A stretch of 23,169 bases of DNA from contig JACQWU010000312.1 in assembly GCA_016209155.1 (NCBI GenBank), forward strand, positions 1 through 23,169, read 5' to 3'. Source of the DNA: Candidatus Desantisiibacteriota bacterium. GTDB taxonomy: Bacteria > JACRDZ01. Position 1 is the first letter of the stretch; each line of letters begins with the position of its first letter. The position numbers and the translations under genes were made by a program. Shown here piece after piece: positions 13,376 through 21,004 of this stretch. The notes below the pieces were generated by a model. That model worked only from the letters and a program-made list of their open reading frames with translations, had not been told where the DNA came from and did not search any database.

Positions 13376-14121
13376 AAAGAATCAAATAAACTAAATAATA
13401 CATTTACTATTTTACTATCTTCCGGAAGCTGAGTCAACGGAATTCCTTTTTTATCATATTCAGTTACTTTTTCGTCCTCAGGTAACATCCCGAGTAATAA
13501 TAAATTATTTTCTAATATTTCTTCATAATATTCTTTGTCATACTCACCTGATATTCTATTTATTATAAGCACCTGCTTCTTTATATTTAATTTCAACTCC
13601 TCAACAAGTTTTTTAATCCTTAATCCCGCCTGAATGCCCCTCCATGACGAATCTGAAACAATAATTAAGAGATCAACATTCTGTGTTGTATGACGGCTAA
13701 GATGTTCCATCCCTGCTTCATTATCTATTACAGTAAAAGCATATTTACTGCTTAAATCATCCATTGCCTTTTTTATCTGATTATTTGCCGCGCAGTAGCA
13801 GCCTGACCCCTCCGGTCTGCCCATTACAAGCAGATCAACTTTTGATCCTTCAACCACTGCCTGATTTATCATTAATTGGAAATATTCTATTCTGGACATC
13901 CCGCCGGGCATATTTTCATCATTTTCTCTTACTTTTTCTCTTATACTTCCAATAGTATGATCTACCTTAACTCCCAAAACCTCATTTAAATTCATATTGG
14001 GATCCGCATCAATAGCGAGTACCGGTTTTTTAAATTTTTCATTTATATATCTTATCAACAAACCGCAAATTGTGGTCTTCCCCGTACCCCCTTTTCCGGC
14101 TACAGCAATAATAAAACTCAT
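13339..14121 (-). CDS. cooC: CooC/AcsF-type nickel-insertion ATPase
   Basis: About 260 residues, MinD/SIMIBI-class ATPase. Deviant Walker A GKGGTGKTT near the N-terminus, DADPNMNLNEVLG, VMGRPEGSGCYCAANN with the CxC metal-binding pair, VIDNEAGMEHLSRHTT, and IINRISG. In known members this dimeric protein inserts nickel into carbon monoxide dehydrogenase or acetyl-CoA synthase. I prefer the ATG at 14121, with AGGAGA six bases upstream and the fold starting at once, over the ATG at 14142. The last dozen residues (GTKGFDGFREL and neighbours) are encoded by the 5' end of tmRNA, so the natural stop may have been lost or the overlap tolerated. No CODH gene is in the window. A weak divergent promoter with TTGACA at 14169-14174 is possible. 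Confidence 0.85.
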   Translation of the reverse strand: MSFIIAVAGKGGTGKTTICGLLIRYINEKFKKPVLAIDADPNMNLNEVLGVKVDHTIGSIREKVRENDENMPGGMSRIEYFQLMINQAVVEGSKVDLLVMGRPEGSGCYCAANNQIKKAMDDLSSKYAFTVIDNEAGMEHLSRHTTQNVDLLIIVSDSSWRGIQAGLRIKKLVEELKLNIKKQVLIINRISGEYDKEYYEEILENNLLLLGMLPEDEKVTEYDKKGIPLTQLPEDSKIVNVLFSLFDSLGTKGFDGFREL

Positions 14122-14203
14122 ATATCTCCTAATTTTTTCCATAATGGTAACATGGGATAAAGAAATTTGTCAAGAGAACGTAATTCCAAAATTTAATGAA
14201 AAT

Positions 14204-14232
14204 TTGACAAAAGTTTTATTTTTGCCTATTAT
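14204..14232 (+). promoter_or_regulatory. Promoter for the TPR protein gene
   Basis: TTGACA (14204-14209), a 17-base spacer and TATTAT (14227-14232). Predicted start about 57 bases before the ATG at 14297. It sits in the divergent gap shared with cooC. Confidence 0.65.
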
Positions 14233-14296
14233 AGTATAGGTATAGTGAATACATAATATTAGAATATTTTTCAAATTAAATTCGGGAGATTAAATC

Positions 14297-16111
14297 ATGA
14301 TTTCAAAAAAATCTATTTATTTTATAATTGCTTTTATCCTGATGTCCTTTATAGCGCGGAATATTATAGCAGGGGCAGATTATCTTGATATAGAAAAGAA
14401 AGCTAAAGAGGATATAACCAGATTTGAAAATGAAAAACAAAATGCGAAAAAAAATGTTGAGATAGCCTATTATGATTTTTTACTGGCTGAACGCTACCTG
14501 CTCTATCCGCATCGTAATATCGATAAAGCGGTAAAATTACTGGAAGAAATTTCAGAAATTGATCCTAAAGGAAAATATGGCGATGATGCTTTATTTTTTC
14601 TTGGATACATATTTAGAAAAGAAAAAAAAGATGCGGAAAACTCACTGAAATATTTTAAACTTTTGCTGGAGAAATATTCCAATGGAGCAGATAATACTGA
14701 ATATTTTTATGATGACATTTATAGTACACGAAATAAAAAAACCTGGAATGATGATGCCGAGTATCAGATTGGAATAATTAATAGATTTATGCTCAAGGAT
14801 ACAAATGCCGCTATTGAAAACTTCCAAAAATTACTTATAAATTATCCTAAAAGTCCTTTTGCAAATGATGCCTTATATGAAATGGCTTTGATCTATGAAG
14901 AAAATCAGGATTGGGAAAAAGCTTATGAATTATATCAAAGAATTTGTGAAGAATATCCGTTTGGCACAGCCGATCTTTATTTAAGAGGAACAATGAGCGC
15001 AAGTCTGCTTGCCAAACAAAAAATTGAAGCGCTTCACCTTCAGCATAATACTCCTCCATTCACATTAAAAAATAGTTCTTTTATTAATCCTGATACTGAA
15101 CTGGAATGCAAACTCCTTACAAAGGAAGCCATACCCGAAGGAGAAAATGTAAAAATTTTATTTGAAAGAACGAATAAATCATCTTATCCGATAATTCTTT
15201 CCAGTGTATATTCTGTTGAAAAGGATTCAACCCCTTCTTTCTGGTCACGCTGGGGTTCAACTGAATATACAGTTACATGGATTAATACCAGAGCCGGTGA
15301 TCTAAGATATAACGAAGGAGAAAAACGCATGGATGAATTTCCGGTATTAAAACAACTCACCCCTGACTGGTATCCATATGCATCCGGACTTTTACTCCCC
15401 GGACAATCAAAAAGCTTTTCTTTAAAACAATATATACAAAATGAAAATCCAATAAAGATTAAACTGATTTACCTTCCTGTTTCTTTCAGCAGATTATCGG
15501 AAGCAACTGTTTCTCTGTCAATTTATAAAAAAATACCTAATTTTACTGCCGGCTTTAATGTAAGCGGGGCAGTTTCATACGGACATCCTATCGCAGAGGA
15601 ACTTGAACAGGGAAGACACGGGATATTAATTTTTACTATCGGAGGACTTCCTGATTTTTCCGAATATGAATATTCTTTTACAGTTAAAACTAAAGCACAG
15701 GAATTTTCCTTAAGCAAAGCTATTGAAGCAATCGGCGGAACCAGGCCTGATAATTTTTTATATTCAAAAAAATCTAATGCATGGATTTTATCCTCAGATA
15801 ATAATTTATGGATAGTAACAAAAAATACAGTGGATAAATTATCAAATATTTCTTTCCATGTTTTTGAATATATAGAAAACAATTCATTTAAACCTATGCT
15901 TTTTATAAAAGGAGACACACCCAATATAAATAAACATCCATTGATTAAAAAATTAACATCGGTTTATAAAAGCGAAATAAAAGAAAATTTTATAATTATA
16001 TCCTTAAAAGATGAGGATGTACTTGAAGTAATAAAAGAACTTAATAAAAACGAATTACGGATAACAGTAGACTCATGGTATCTGAATCCTATATTATTGG
16101 TAAGTGAGTAG
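14297..16111 (+). CDS. Exported TPR-repeat protein of unknown function
   Basis: 604 residues with an N-terminal signal or anchor (KKSIYFIIAFILMSFIA). Residues of about 45-220 hold tetratricopeptide-like repeats of the YbgF/BamD style: AVKLLEEISEIDPKGKYGDD followed by ALFFLGYIF, NAAIENFQKLLINYPKSPFA then NDALYEMALIYEE, and AYELYQRICEEYPFG. Such repeats mediate protein contacts in the periplasm. The remaining 380 residues are beta-rich and unfamiliar to me; they include SFWSRWGSTEYTVTW and a GLLLPGQSKSFSL segment. ATG at 14297 with GGGAG eight bases upstream, and its own promoter. The last 23 bases overlap the convergent pth gene with no terminator between them, so the two transcripts must overlap. 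Confidence 0.75.
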   Translation: MISKKSIYFIIAFILMSFIARNIIAGADYLDIEKKAKEDITRFENEKQNAKKNVEIAYYDFLLAERYLLYPHRNIDKAVKLLEEISEIDPKGKYGDDALFFLGYIFRKEKKDAENSLKYFKLLLEKYSNGADNTEYFYDDIYSTRNKKTWNDDAEYQIGIINRFMLKDTNAAIENFQKLLINYPKSPFANDALYEMALIYEENQDWEKAYELYQRICEEYPFGTADLYLRGTMSASLLAKQKIEALHLQHNTPPFTLKNSSFINPDTELECKLLTKEAIPEGENVKILFERTNKSSYPIILSSVYSVEKDSTPSFWSRWGSTEYTVTWINTRAGDLRYNEGEKRMDEFPVLKQLTPDWYPYASGLLLPGQSKSFSLKQYIQNENPIKIKLIYLPVSFSRLSEATVSLSIYKKIPNFTAGFNVSGAVSYGHPIAEELEQGRHGILIFTIGGLPDFSEYEYSFTVKTKAQEFSLSKAIEAIGGTRPDNFLYSKKSNAWILSSDNNLWIVTKNTVDKLSNISFHVFEYIENNSFKPMLFIKGDTPNINKHPLIKKLTSVYKSEIKENFIIISLKDEDVLEVIKELNKNELRITVDSWYLNPILLVSE

Positions 16112-16706
16112 ACCCGGGGTTAAGATCAATCGCATTAAATTTATTCATAGCGCATGATATCCCGTCATTGATAAAAACATCTACCGCCTTTATCGCAGTT
16201 TTAATGATATTCTCTTTAATCAGAGTAATTTCTTCACCTGTAAAATTCATAAGCACATATTTTTTTAAATCTAATTTTGATAAACTATCTCCAATACCAA
16301 TTCTAAGACGCGGGAATTTATCTGTACTAAGGCTGTCAATTATTGACAACAGCCCATTATGTCCGCCATGAGTTCCGGACGGACGAAAACGGAATTTTCC
16401 AAATGGAATATTTACATCATCGCTTATTATCAAAATATCTTCGAGAGAAATAGAAAAATCCATAATCAGTTCGCTGAGCGCTTTACCGCTGGAATTCATA
16501 TAAGTCTCTGGTTTTGCAATTATTATTTTTTTACCGTCCTGTTCCGATTCATTTATCATTGCCAGTAAACTATTACACTTTTTAAAATTGAAATTCACAT
16601 TATGATATGCGGCATAAGCATCAACAACTAAAAATCCGATATTATGTCTTGTAAAAGAATATTTCTGACCCGGGTTCCCCAGCCCAACTATTAATTTGCG
16701 TATCAT
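16089..16706 (-). CDS. pth: Peptidyl-tRNA hydrolase
   Basis: 205 residues, slightly longer than the usual 185-195. It hydrolyses peptidyl-tRNA released from stalled ribosomes. Family motifs: LIVGLGNPGQKYSFTRHNIGF with the catalytic His, PETYMNSSGKAL, the catalytic Asp in ISDDVNIPFGKFRFRP, and GTHGGHNGLLSI. ATG at 16706; the ribosome binding site is weak (GAGA). It is the last gene of the conserved spoVG-glmU-prs-rplY-pth order, but a MITE-like element and copy C of the dispersed element separate it from rplY, so it may need its own promoter. Its 3' end overlaps the convergent TPR gene. Confidence 0.96.
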   Translation of the reverse strand: MIRKLIVGLGNPGQKYSFTRHNIGFLVVDAYAAYHNVNFNFKKCNSLLAMINESEQDGKKIIIAKPETYMNSSGKALSELIMDFSISLEDILIISDDVNIPFGKFRFRPSGTHGGHNGLLSIIDSLSTDKFPRLRIGIGDSLSKLDLKKYVLMNFTGEEITLIKENIIKTAIKAVDVFINDGISCAMNKFNAIDLNPGSTHLPII

Positions 16707-16725
16707 TTATATTCTCAAGTTAAAT

Positions 16726-16880
16726 GGGGCTGCCCAAAAAGGTACTAAACACCGCTTTATGTCATTCCCGCGAAAGCGGGAATCCAGTATTTAAGCCATT
16801 GTTCTAAAAGCTGGATTTCGCATCAAAGCCTGTCCTCAACTAGATTGGGGATGCGGAATGACACCTTTTTGGACAGCCCC
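16726..16880. mobile_element. MITE-like palindromic element
   Basis: 155 bases bounded by 18-bp inverted ends, GGGGCTGCCCAAAAAGGT on the left and its complement with one mismatch on the right. Inside are inverted GTCATTCC blocks and an 8-bp hairpin with a GAAA loop (16764-16783). It has no coding capacity, and no convincing target duplication is visible. The shape fits a non-autonomous element moved by a transposase elsewhere. Confidence 0.65.
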
Positions 16881-16888
16881 TCTCTTAT

Positions 16889-17017
16889 GAAGAACCCTGC
16901 GGCAGAGACCGCAGGGTATCTTCTGTCTCTGATAGGAATTCTTTATTATTTATTTTTATGCCAATTTATCCCTGCCTTAGAAAGGCAGGGTATTAATGGC
17001 ACATCCAGATAAAAATT
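16889..17017 (-). repeat. Dispersed two-hairpin element, copy C
   Basis: Nearly identical to copy B. A G-to-A change at the foot of the outer stem turns a G-C pair into a G-U wobble and so keeps pairing. It is flanked by the MITE-like element on one side and the rplY terminator on the other, upstream of pth on the same strand. Confidence 0.85.
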
Positions 17018-17018
17018 C

Positions 17019-17052
17019 ATATAACCTGAATCTTGCACTTCAGATTCAGGTT
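17019..17052 (-). terminator. rplY terminator hairpin, identical to 5523-5555
   Basis: AACCTGAATCT (17023-17033) pairs with AGATTCAGGTT (17042-17052), a perfect 11-bp stem 4 bases past the rplY stop. 33 bases are shared exactly with the hairpin downstream of the Rhs remnant. Confidence 0.75.
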
Positions 17053-17056
17053 ATTA

Positions 17057-17779
17057 CTATTTTTTTTCTTTGGTTTCTTTAGTAGCTTCTTTTGGAGTTT
17101 CCTTAGCTTCTTCTGCTTTACCTTTCTTAGCCACTAATTCCGGTTCAGCTGCCGCAGTAGTTCCTGCAGCTGCCTCTTCTTTCTTAACTACTTTTTCTTC
17201 TTCTTCTTTACGTATTGTTGAAACAACAACTATAGTCATATCAGGCTGTGATACAATTCTAACCTTGTCAATTGGAGGAATAGATTTAACATGATATGAT
17301 TCGCCGATTTTTAAAGCTGTAACATCAATAGTGATATTCGGGGGAACATCCTGCGGGAAACATTCTACTTCAATCTCATGAACCAGATATTCAAGAACAC
17401 CTCCGGATTTTACCCCTTCTGCTTTACCCTGAACTTTTACAGGAACCGAAATACGTATTTTCTTATCCAGTGCAACCTGCTGAAAATCCACATGAATAAC
17501 ATTATCTGTCAGTGGATTCTTCTGAATATTTTTCAATATAGCTGTTTTTGTACCGATAACAGCATCATTTTCATCAATCAGTTTGAGAGGTAAAATAATA
17601 TGTTCGTTTTCCTGATTTGCCATAAGTTTTGAAAATGTATTTGCACTCACGGTAATATTTGTATTCTGCTCATTATTACCATAAATTATACCCGGTATCT
17701 GACCTGTCTTTCTCATTTTTTTTGCTTTGCTTTTGCCCTTACTTTCTCTTATTTTAACAACTAATTCTATCTGTTCCAA
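17057..17779 (-). CDS. rplY: 50S ribosomal protein L25/general stress protein CTC
   Basis: 240 residues, the two-domain TL5/CTC form of bL25, which binds 5S rRNA. The N-terminal domain has ESKGKSKAKKMRKTGQIPGI, IYGNN and the NPLTDNVIHVDFQQV strand; the C-terminal domain has VPVKVQGKAEGVKSGGVLEY. A charged Lys/Glu/Ala-rich tail of about 45 residues (EEEEKVVKKEEAAAGTTAAA onward) is low complexity and probably disordered. The start is a TTG at 17779 with AGGAG seven bases upstream. It lies downstream of prs in the conserved order and is followed by its own terminator. Confidence 0.95.
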   Translation of the reverse strand: MEQIELVVKIRESKGKSKAKKMRKTGQIPGIIYGNNEQNTNITVSANTFSKLMANQENEHIILPLKLIDENDAVIGTKTAILKNIQKNPLTDNVIHVDFQQVALDKKIRISVPVKVQGKAEGVKSGGVLEYLVHEIEVECFPQDVPPNITIDVTALKIGESYHVKSIPPIDKVRIVSQPDMTIVVVSTIRKEEEEKVVKKEEAAAGTTAAAEPELVAKKGKAEEAKETPKEATKETKEKK

Positions 17780-17799
17780 CTTAATGCTCCTTTCTTAAA

Positions 17800-17827
17800 A
17801 TAGTGATTATTAATTATTTATCACTAT
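17800..17827. repeat. Inverted repeat upstream of rplY
   Basis: ATAGTGAT (17800-17807) and ATCACTAT (17820-17827) lie 21 bases upstream of the rplY start. Could be an operator or a weak hairpin; function not shown. Confidence 0.3.
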
Positions 17828-17855
17828 CTGTTTATTGTTATTTATTATCTTATTG

Positions 17856-17899
17856 CAGGGGCAGTTCACCGTGCCTGCCTAATTCTTGCACCTGCCCTG
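17856..17899 (-). repeat. GC-rich imperfect palindrome between prs and rplY
   Basis: CAGGGGCAG and CTGCCCTG border a region with an inner GGCAG/CTGCC pairing, 5 bases after the prs stop. It stands out in AT-rich surroundings and may be a dispersed repeat or a transcription stop between prs and rplY. Confidence 0.35.
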
Positions 17900-17903
17900 A
17901 ATT

Positions 17904-18839
17904 TTATATAAAAAGTGAACTTACCGAAGTATTTTCATGTATACGCTTTATTGCCTCCCCCAAAAGTTCCGCCACAGAAAGAATTGTAATTTGCGGAATC
18001 ATTTTTTCCGGAGGAATAGGAATAGTATTGGTTACCACTACTTCTTTAATGGCTGAATTTTTAATACGTTCAATTGCAGGGCCTGACAATATAGGATGTG
18101 TCCCGGCGGCAAAAATTTCCTTAGCGCCGCGCTCTTTTAGTACTTTTGCTGCTTTTGTCAATGTCCCCGCTGTATCTATTATATCATCAAGTATTAATAC
18201 GCTTCGCCCCTCTATATCTCCAATTATATTCATAACTTCTGCTTCATTCGGGCCCACTCTCCTTTTATCAATAATAGCGAGAGAAGATTTGAGTCTCTTT
18301 GCCACAGCTCTTGCTCTTTCCACTCCGCCGGCATCAGGAGATACCACAACCAGATTGGGAATATTTTTTTTATTAAAATAATCAACCACTACCGGTGCTG
18401 AAAAAAGATGATCAACCGGGATATCAAAAAATCCCTGTATCTGACCGGCATGAAGATCCATTGCCACGAGTCTATCTATACCGCTTGTAGCAAATAAATT
18501 AGCCACCAGTTTTGCGGTTATTGGAACTCTCGGCTCTGTCTTCCTGTCCTGTCTTGCATAAGCATAATAAGGAATAACAGCTGTTATTCTCTGAGCGGAA
18601 GAACGCCTTAAAGCATCTATCATTATCAATACTTCAAGTAAATTTCTATTAACATCTCCGCAAACAGCTTGAATTATAAAAATATCTCCGCCGCGCACAT
18701 TATCAAGAATCTTAACAAAAATTTCACCATCGCTAAACTGCAGAGTTTCCGAATTACCAACAGGTATTTTTAAATAATTACAAATTTCTTTTGCCAAAGC
18801 CGGATGAGCAGTACCGGAAAAAATTTTCAGTTCAGGCAT
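17904..18839 (-). CDS. prs: Ribose-phosphate pyrophosphokinase (PRPP synthase)
   Basis: 311 residues, normal for class I Prs. It makes PRPP from ribose 5-phosphate and ATP, for nucleotide, histidine and tryptophan synthesis. Motifs: [72 protein letters not shown] and the PRPP loop [18 protein letters not shown] at 18839 with AGGAG. It is placed between glmU and rplY as in Firmicutes. The gap from glmU (171 bases) contains a long inverted repeat, so prs may not depend fully on the upstream promoter. Confidence 0.97.
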   Translation of the reverse strand: MPELKIFSGTAHPALAKEICNYLKIPVGNSETLQFSDGEIFVKILDNVRGGDIFIIQAVCGDVNRNLLEVLIMIDALRRSSAQRITAVIPYYAYARQDRKTEPRVPITAKLVANLFATSGIDRLVAMDLHAGQIQGFFDIPVDHLFSAPVVVDYFNKKNIPNLVVVSPDAGGVERARAVAKRLKSSLAIIDKRRVGPNEAEVMNIIGDIEGRSVLILDDIIDTAGTLTKAAKVLKERGAKEIFAAGTHPILSGPAIERIKNSAIKEVVVTNTIPIPPEKMIPQITILSVAELLGEAIKRIHENTSVSSLFI

Positions 18840-18871
18840 TTTGTTCTCCTATTAAAATGCATAGTAATATC

Positions 18872-18936
18872 AAAATTTAACCACATAGAACACAGAGGAT
18901 TTCATATTTTATCAGTGTTCTCTGTGGTGAAATTTT
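18872..18936. repeat. 22-bp inverted repeat between glmU and prs
   Basis: 18872-18893 and 18915-18936 are inverted copies with two mismatches (AAAATTT, then ACCACA and GAACAC blocks), separated by 21 bases. A dispersed palindrome or terminator-like structure; no coding content. Confidence 0.6.
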
Positions 18937-19010
18937 TTTCCTATAGCTCATTTTTTTATCCTTTTATTTTCGACAGTGCCAAATACATCATTGTAGAACA
19001 TATGTATTTA

Positions 19011-20402
19011 TTACTTATTATGACTTATTTTCTTTTTCCTTTTCTTATTATATTCCGCTATATTAAACTGTTTTTCACGGGCAATTCCAAGGGCTTTTTC
19101 CGGAACATTCCTGGTTATAGTAGATCCTGCGGCAACCAAAGCGCCTTTTTTTATGCTAACAGGCGCAATAAGATTTGTATTGCTTCCAATAAAAACATTA
19201 TCCTCTATAATTGTTTTATGCTTACTTTCCCCGTCAAAATTACATGTTATTGTTCCCGCGCCAATATTAACATCTTTTCCTATATCACTGTCACCAATAT
19301 AACTCAAATGAGAGACCTTACTTCCCTCTCCAATATGAGATTTTTTTATTTCACAAAAATTTCCAATCCGCGTACTCGCTTCCAGAACTGTTCCCGGGCG
19401 AATATTGGCAAAAGGACCTACTTTAGCTTCTTTATTTATTATACCTTTAATTACTCTTGAATTATTTAATTCTACTCCATTGGATAAAGAAGAGTCCTTT
19501 ACATAAGAAAACGGACCTATTATACAATTTGATTTTATTATACTCTTACCTTCGATTATTGTAAAGGGATAAATTGTTACATCATTTTCTATTTTAACAT
19601 CCGCATCAATAAAAGTACTTTCAGGATGAATAATAGTAACACCGTTTCTCATCCAGTATTCTAAAATAGACTTACGTATAAGCTCAGAAACTTTTGCAAG
19701 TTCAGAGCGGTTATTAATCCCCATAATTTCCTGCTGGTTTTCTGCTTCCTGCGTATTTATTTTATATTTTTTCTTTGAAAACATTTCTATAACATCTGTA
19801 AGATACAACTCTTTTTGTTTATTATCAGGCTGTAAAAATTTCAGCATTTCAAATAATTTGCGCGAATTAAAACAATAAATACCTGTATTTATTTCTTTAA
19901 CTTTTTTTTCAAGAATAGTAGTGTCTTTTTCTTCTGTAATTTTAATCACTTCATTCTGTGAATTGCGGATTATCCGTCCATAACCTGTTGGATCTGTCAT
20001 TACACATGTTAATATAGTTACACCTGCACCTGTAGAATTGTGAGATTTTATCAAATTCTGTATGGTTTCTTTTTTTAAAAGCGGAGTATCTCCGTAAAGT
20101 ATCAACACATTTCCATTGTAGTTTTCTAATTCCTTCTCAACCTGCATAACTGCATGGCCTGTCCCCTGCTGCACATCCTGGATGACAAAAGAAATATCTT
20201 TTTCATCTTCCAGATTCCTTTTCACAAGTTCTTTTTGATTGCCGATGATTACTATTTTATTATCCAGTTTTATAGTACGGATTACATCCAATATATATTT
20301 AATCATTGGTTTACCGAGAATCGGATGCAATACTTTTGGCAAAGCCGATTTCATCCTTGTTCCTGCTCCGGCAGCAAGTATCAACGCACTTAATTTTTCC
20401 AT
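19011..20402 (-). CDS. glmU: Bifunctional GlmU: N-acetylglucosamine-1-phosphate uridyltransferase and glucosamine-1-phosphate acetyltransferase
   Basis: 463 residues. It makes UDP-GlcNAc for peptidoglycan and lipopolysaccharide. The N-terminal nucleotidyltransferase has LILAAGAGTRMKSALPKVLH, QQGTGHAV and LYGDTPLL. From about residue 250 a left-handed beta-helix follows, with hexapeptides through IGPFSYVKDSS, FANIRPGTVL, SHLSYIGDSDIGKDVNIGAG and TITCNFDG, typical of the acetyltransferase half. The frame is open upstream through tRNA-Gln, but the real start is the ATG at 20402 with GAGGAT just before it and the protein beginning MEKLSALILAAG. It lies between tRNA-Gln and prs. Confidence 0.96.
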   Translation of the reverse strand: MEKLSALILAAGAGTRMKSALPKVLHPILGKPMIKYILDVIRTIKLDNKIVIIGNQKELVKRNLEDEKDISFVIQDVQQGTGHAVMQVEKELENYNGNVLILYGDTPLLKKETIQNLIKSHNSTGAGVTILTCVMTDPTGYGRIIRNSQNEVIKITEEKDTTILEKKVKEINTGIYCFNSRKLFEMLKFLQPDNKQKELYLTDVIEMFSKKKYKINTQEAENQQEIMGINNRSELAKVSELIRKSILEYWMRNGVTIIHPESTFIDADVKIENDVTIYPFTIIEGKSIIKSNCIIGPFSYVKDSSLSNGVELNNSRVIKGIINKEAKVGPFANIRPGTVLEASTRIGNFCEIKKSHIGEGSKVSHLSYIGDSDIGKDVNIGAGTITCNFDGESKHKTIIEDNVFIGSNTNLIAPVSIKKGALVAAGSTITRNVPEKALGIAREKQFNIAEYNKKRKKKISHNK

Positions 20403-20425
20403 ATATCCTCTTATAAAGCTCAAAT

Positions 20426-20500
20426 TGGCTGGGGCGGGAGGGCTCGAACCTCCGCATCCAGGATTCAAAGTCCCGTGTCTTACCACTTGACTACGCCCCA
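20426..20500 (-). tRNA. tRNA-Gln (anticodon TTG)
   Basis: 75 nt with an encoded CCA. Acceptor TGGGGCG pairs with CGCCCCA, followed by discriminator G. D arm with AGTCAAGTGGTAAGAC, anticodon loop CTTTGAA reading TTG, and T arm GGAGG-TTCGAGC-CCTCC. It sits 23 bases upstream of the glmU start and was probably cut from the same transcript. Confidence 0.95.
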
Positions 20501-20567
20501 AAAAATGATACAGGGTTCAGATCTAAATACTTAAAAGACCCAAACCCTTTTTTTATCTTTAAAAATG

Positions 20568-20972
20568 CTAATCAGAAAGAGCCCCGCCTGCGGAATCACT
20601 ACCGCCTTCCTGTATTTTCTTTTCATAAGCTTTTAAAATTGTATCCTGCAAATAATTTCTCATTTCAGAAGTAATCGGATGCGCGATATCTTTATGCTCA
20701 TCTTTTTTATCTACTTCTTCTTTAGAATTAATACTTTCGATATTAGTTCCACAGCTGTTACAAAATTTACTATGAATTCTATTTTTATAACCGCACTTAC
20801 TACAGGAGACACGAAGTTTTCTGCTCGGCATAGCCACAAAAAGTCCATTTTTACCATTTAATATTTTCAAATCTCTGACCACAAAACTGTTATCAAAAGT
20901 AATAGTCACATAAGCTTTAACTTTTTCTGAATCCTTATTCCTTGGATAAACACGCACTTCAGTAATTTCCAT
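20568..20972 (-). CDS. spoVG: SpoVG-family regulator with an inserted zinc-ribbon-like segment
   Basis: 134 residues, against about 85-100 in ordinary SpoVG. The body is canonical: MEITEVRVYPRNKDSEKVKA, ITFDNSFVVRDLKILNGKNG, LFVAMPSRK, and after the insert DIAHPITSEMRNYLQDTILKAYEK. In the loop after AMPS, where SpoVG usually has a short RTPDGEFRD-like turn, there are about 35 extra residues with C57-x2-C60-x10-C71-x2-C74 (CSKCG...FCNSCG), a zinc-ribbon pattern, and then a charged linker. SpoVG is known as a site-specific nucleic-acid-binding regulator in Firmicutes and spirochaetes. The insert may add a metal-dependent nucleic-acid or protein contact; that is inference. ATG at 20972 with a GGTGGTG-type ribosome binding site, 32 bases after ispE. 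Confidence 0.9.
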   Translation of the reverse strand: MEITEVRVYPRNKDSEKVKAYVTITFDNSFVVRDLKILNGKNGLFVAMPSRKLRVSCSKCGYKNRIHSKFCNSCGTNIESINSKEEVDKKDEHKDIAHPITSEMRNYLQDTILKAYEKKIQEGGSDSAGGALSD

Positions 20973-21004
20973 AAGTATTCACCACCTTCCATGATATCAA
21001 TAAT

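Noticed and set aside
17803-18381. Plus-strand open frame opposite prs
   Set aside because: Antisense to a fully conserved prs gene; composition and lack of motifs mark it as a shadow.
18804-19460. Plus-strand open frame over the prs start and glmU end
   Set aside because: It crosses two real genes and a palindromic repeat, and has no domain signature.
20403-20501. N-terminal extension of GlmU reading through tRNA-Gln
   Set aside because: The added residues are a translation of the tRNA; the protein family starts at the ATG at 20402, which has a ribosome binding site.
20512-20555. Terminator between tRNA-Gln and spoVG
   Set aside because: AGGGTT and AACCCT can pair and a T-run follows on the plus strand, but the loop is about 25 bases and no plus-strand gene ends here.
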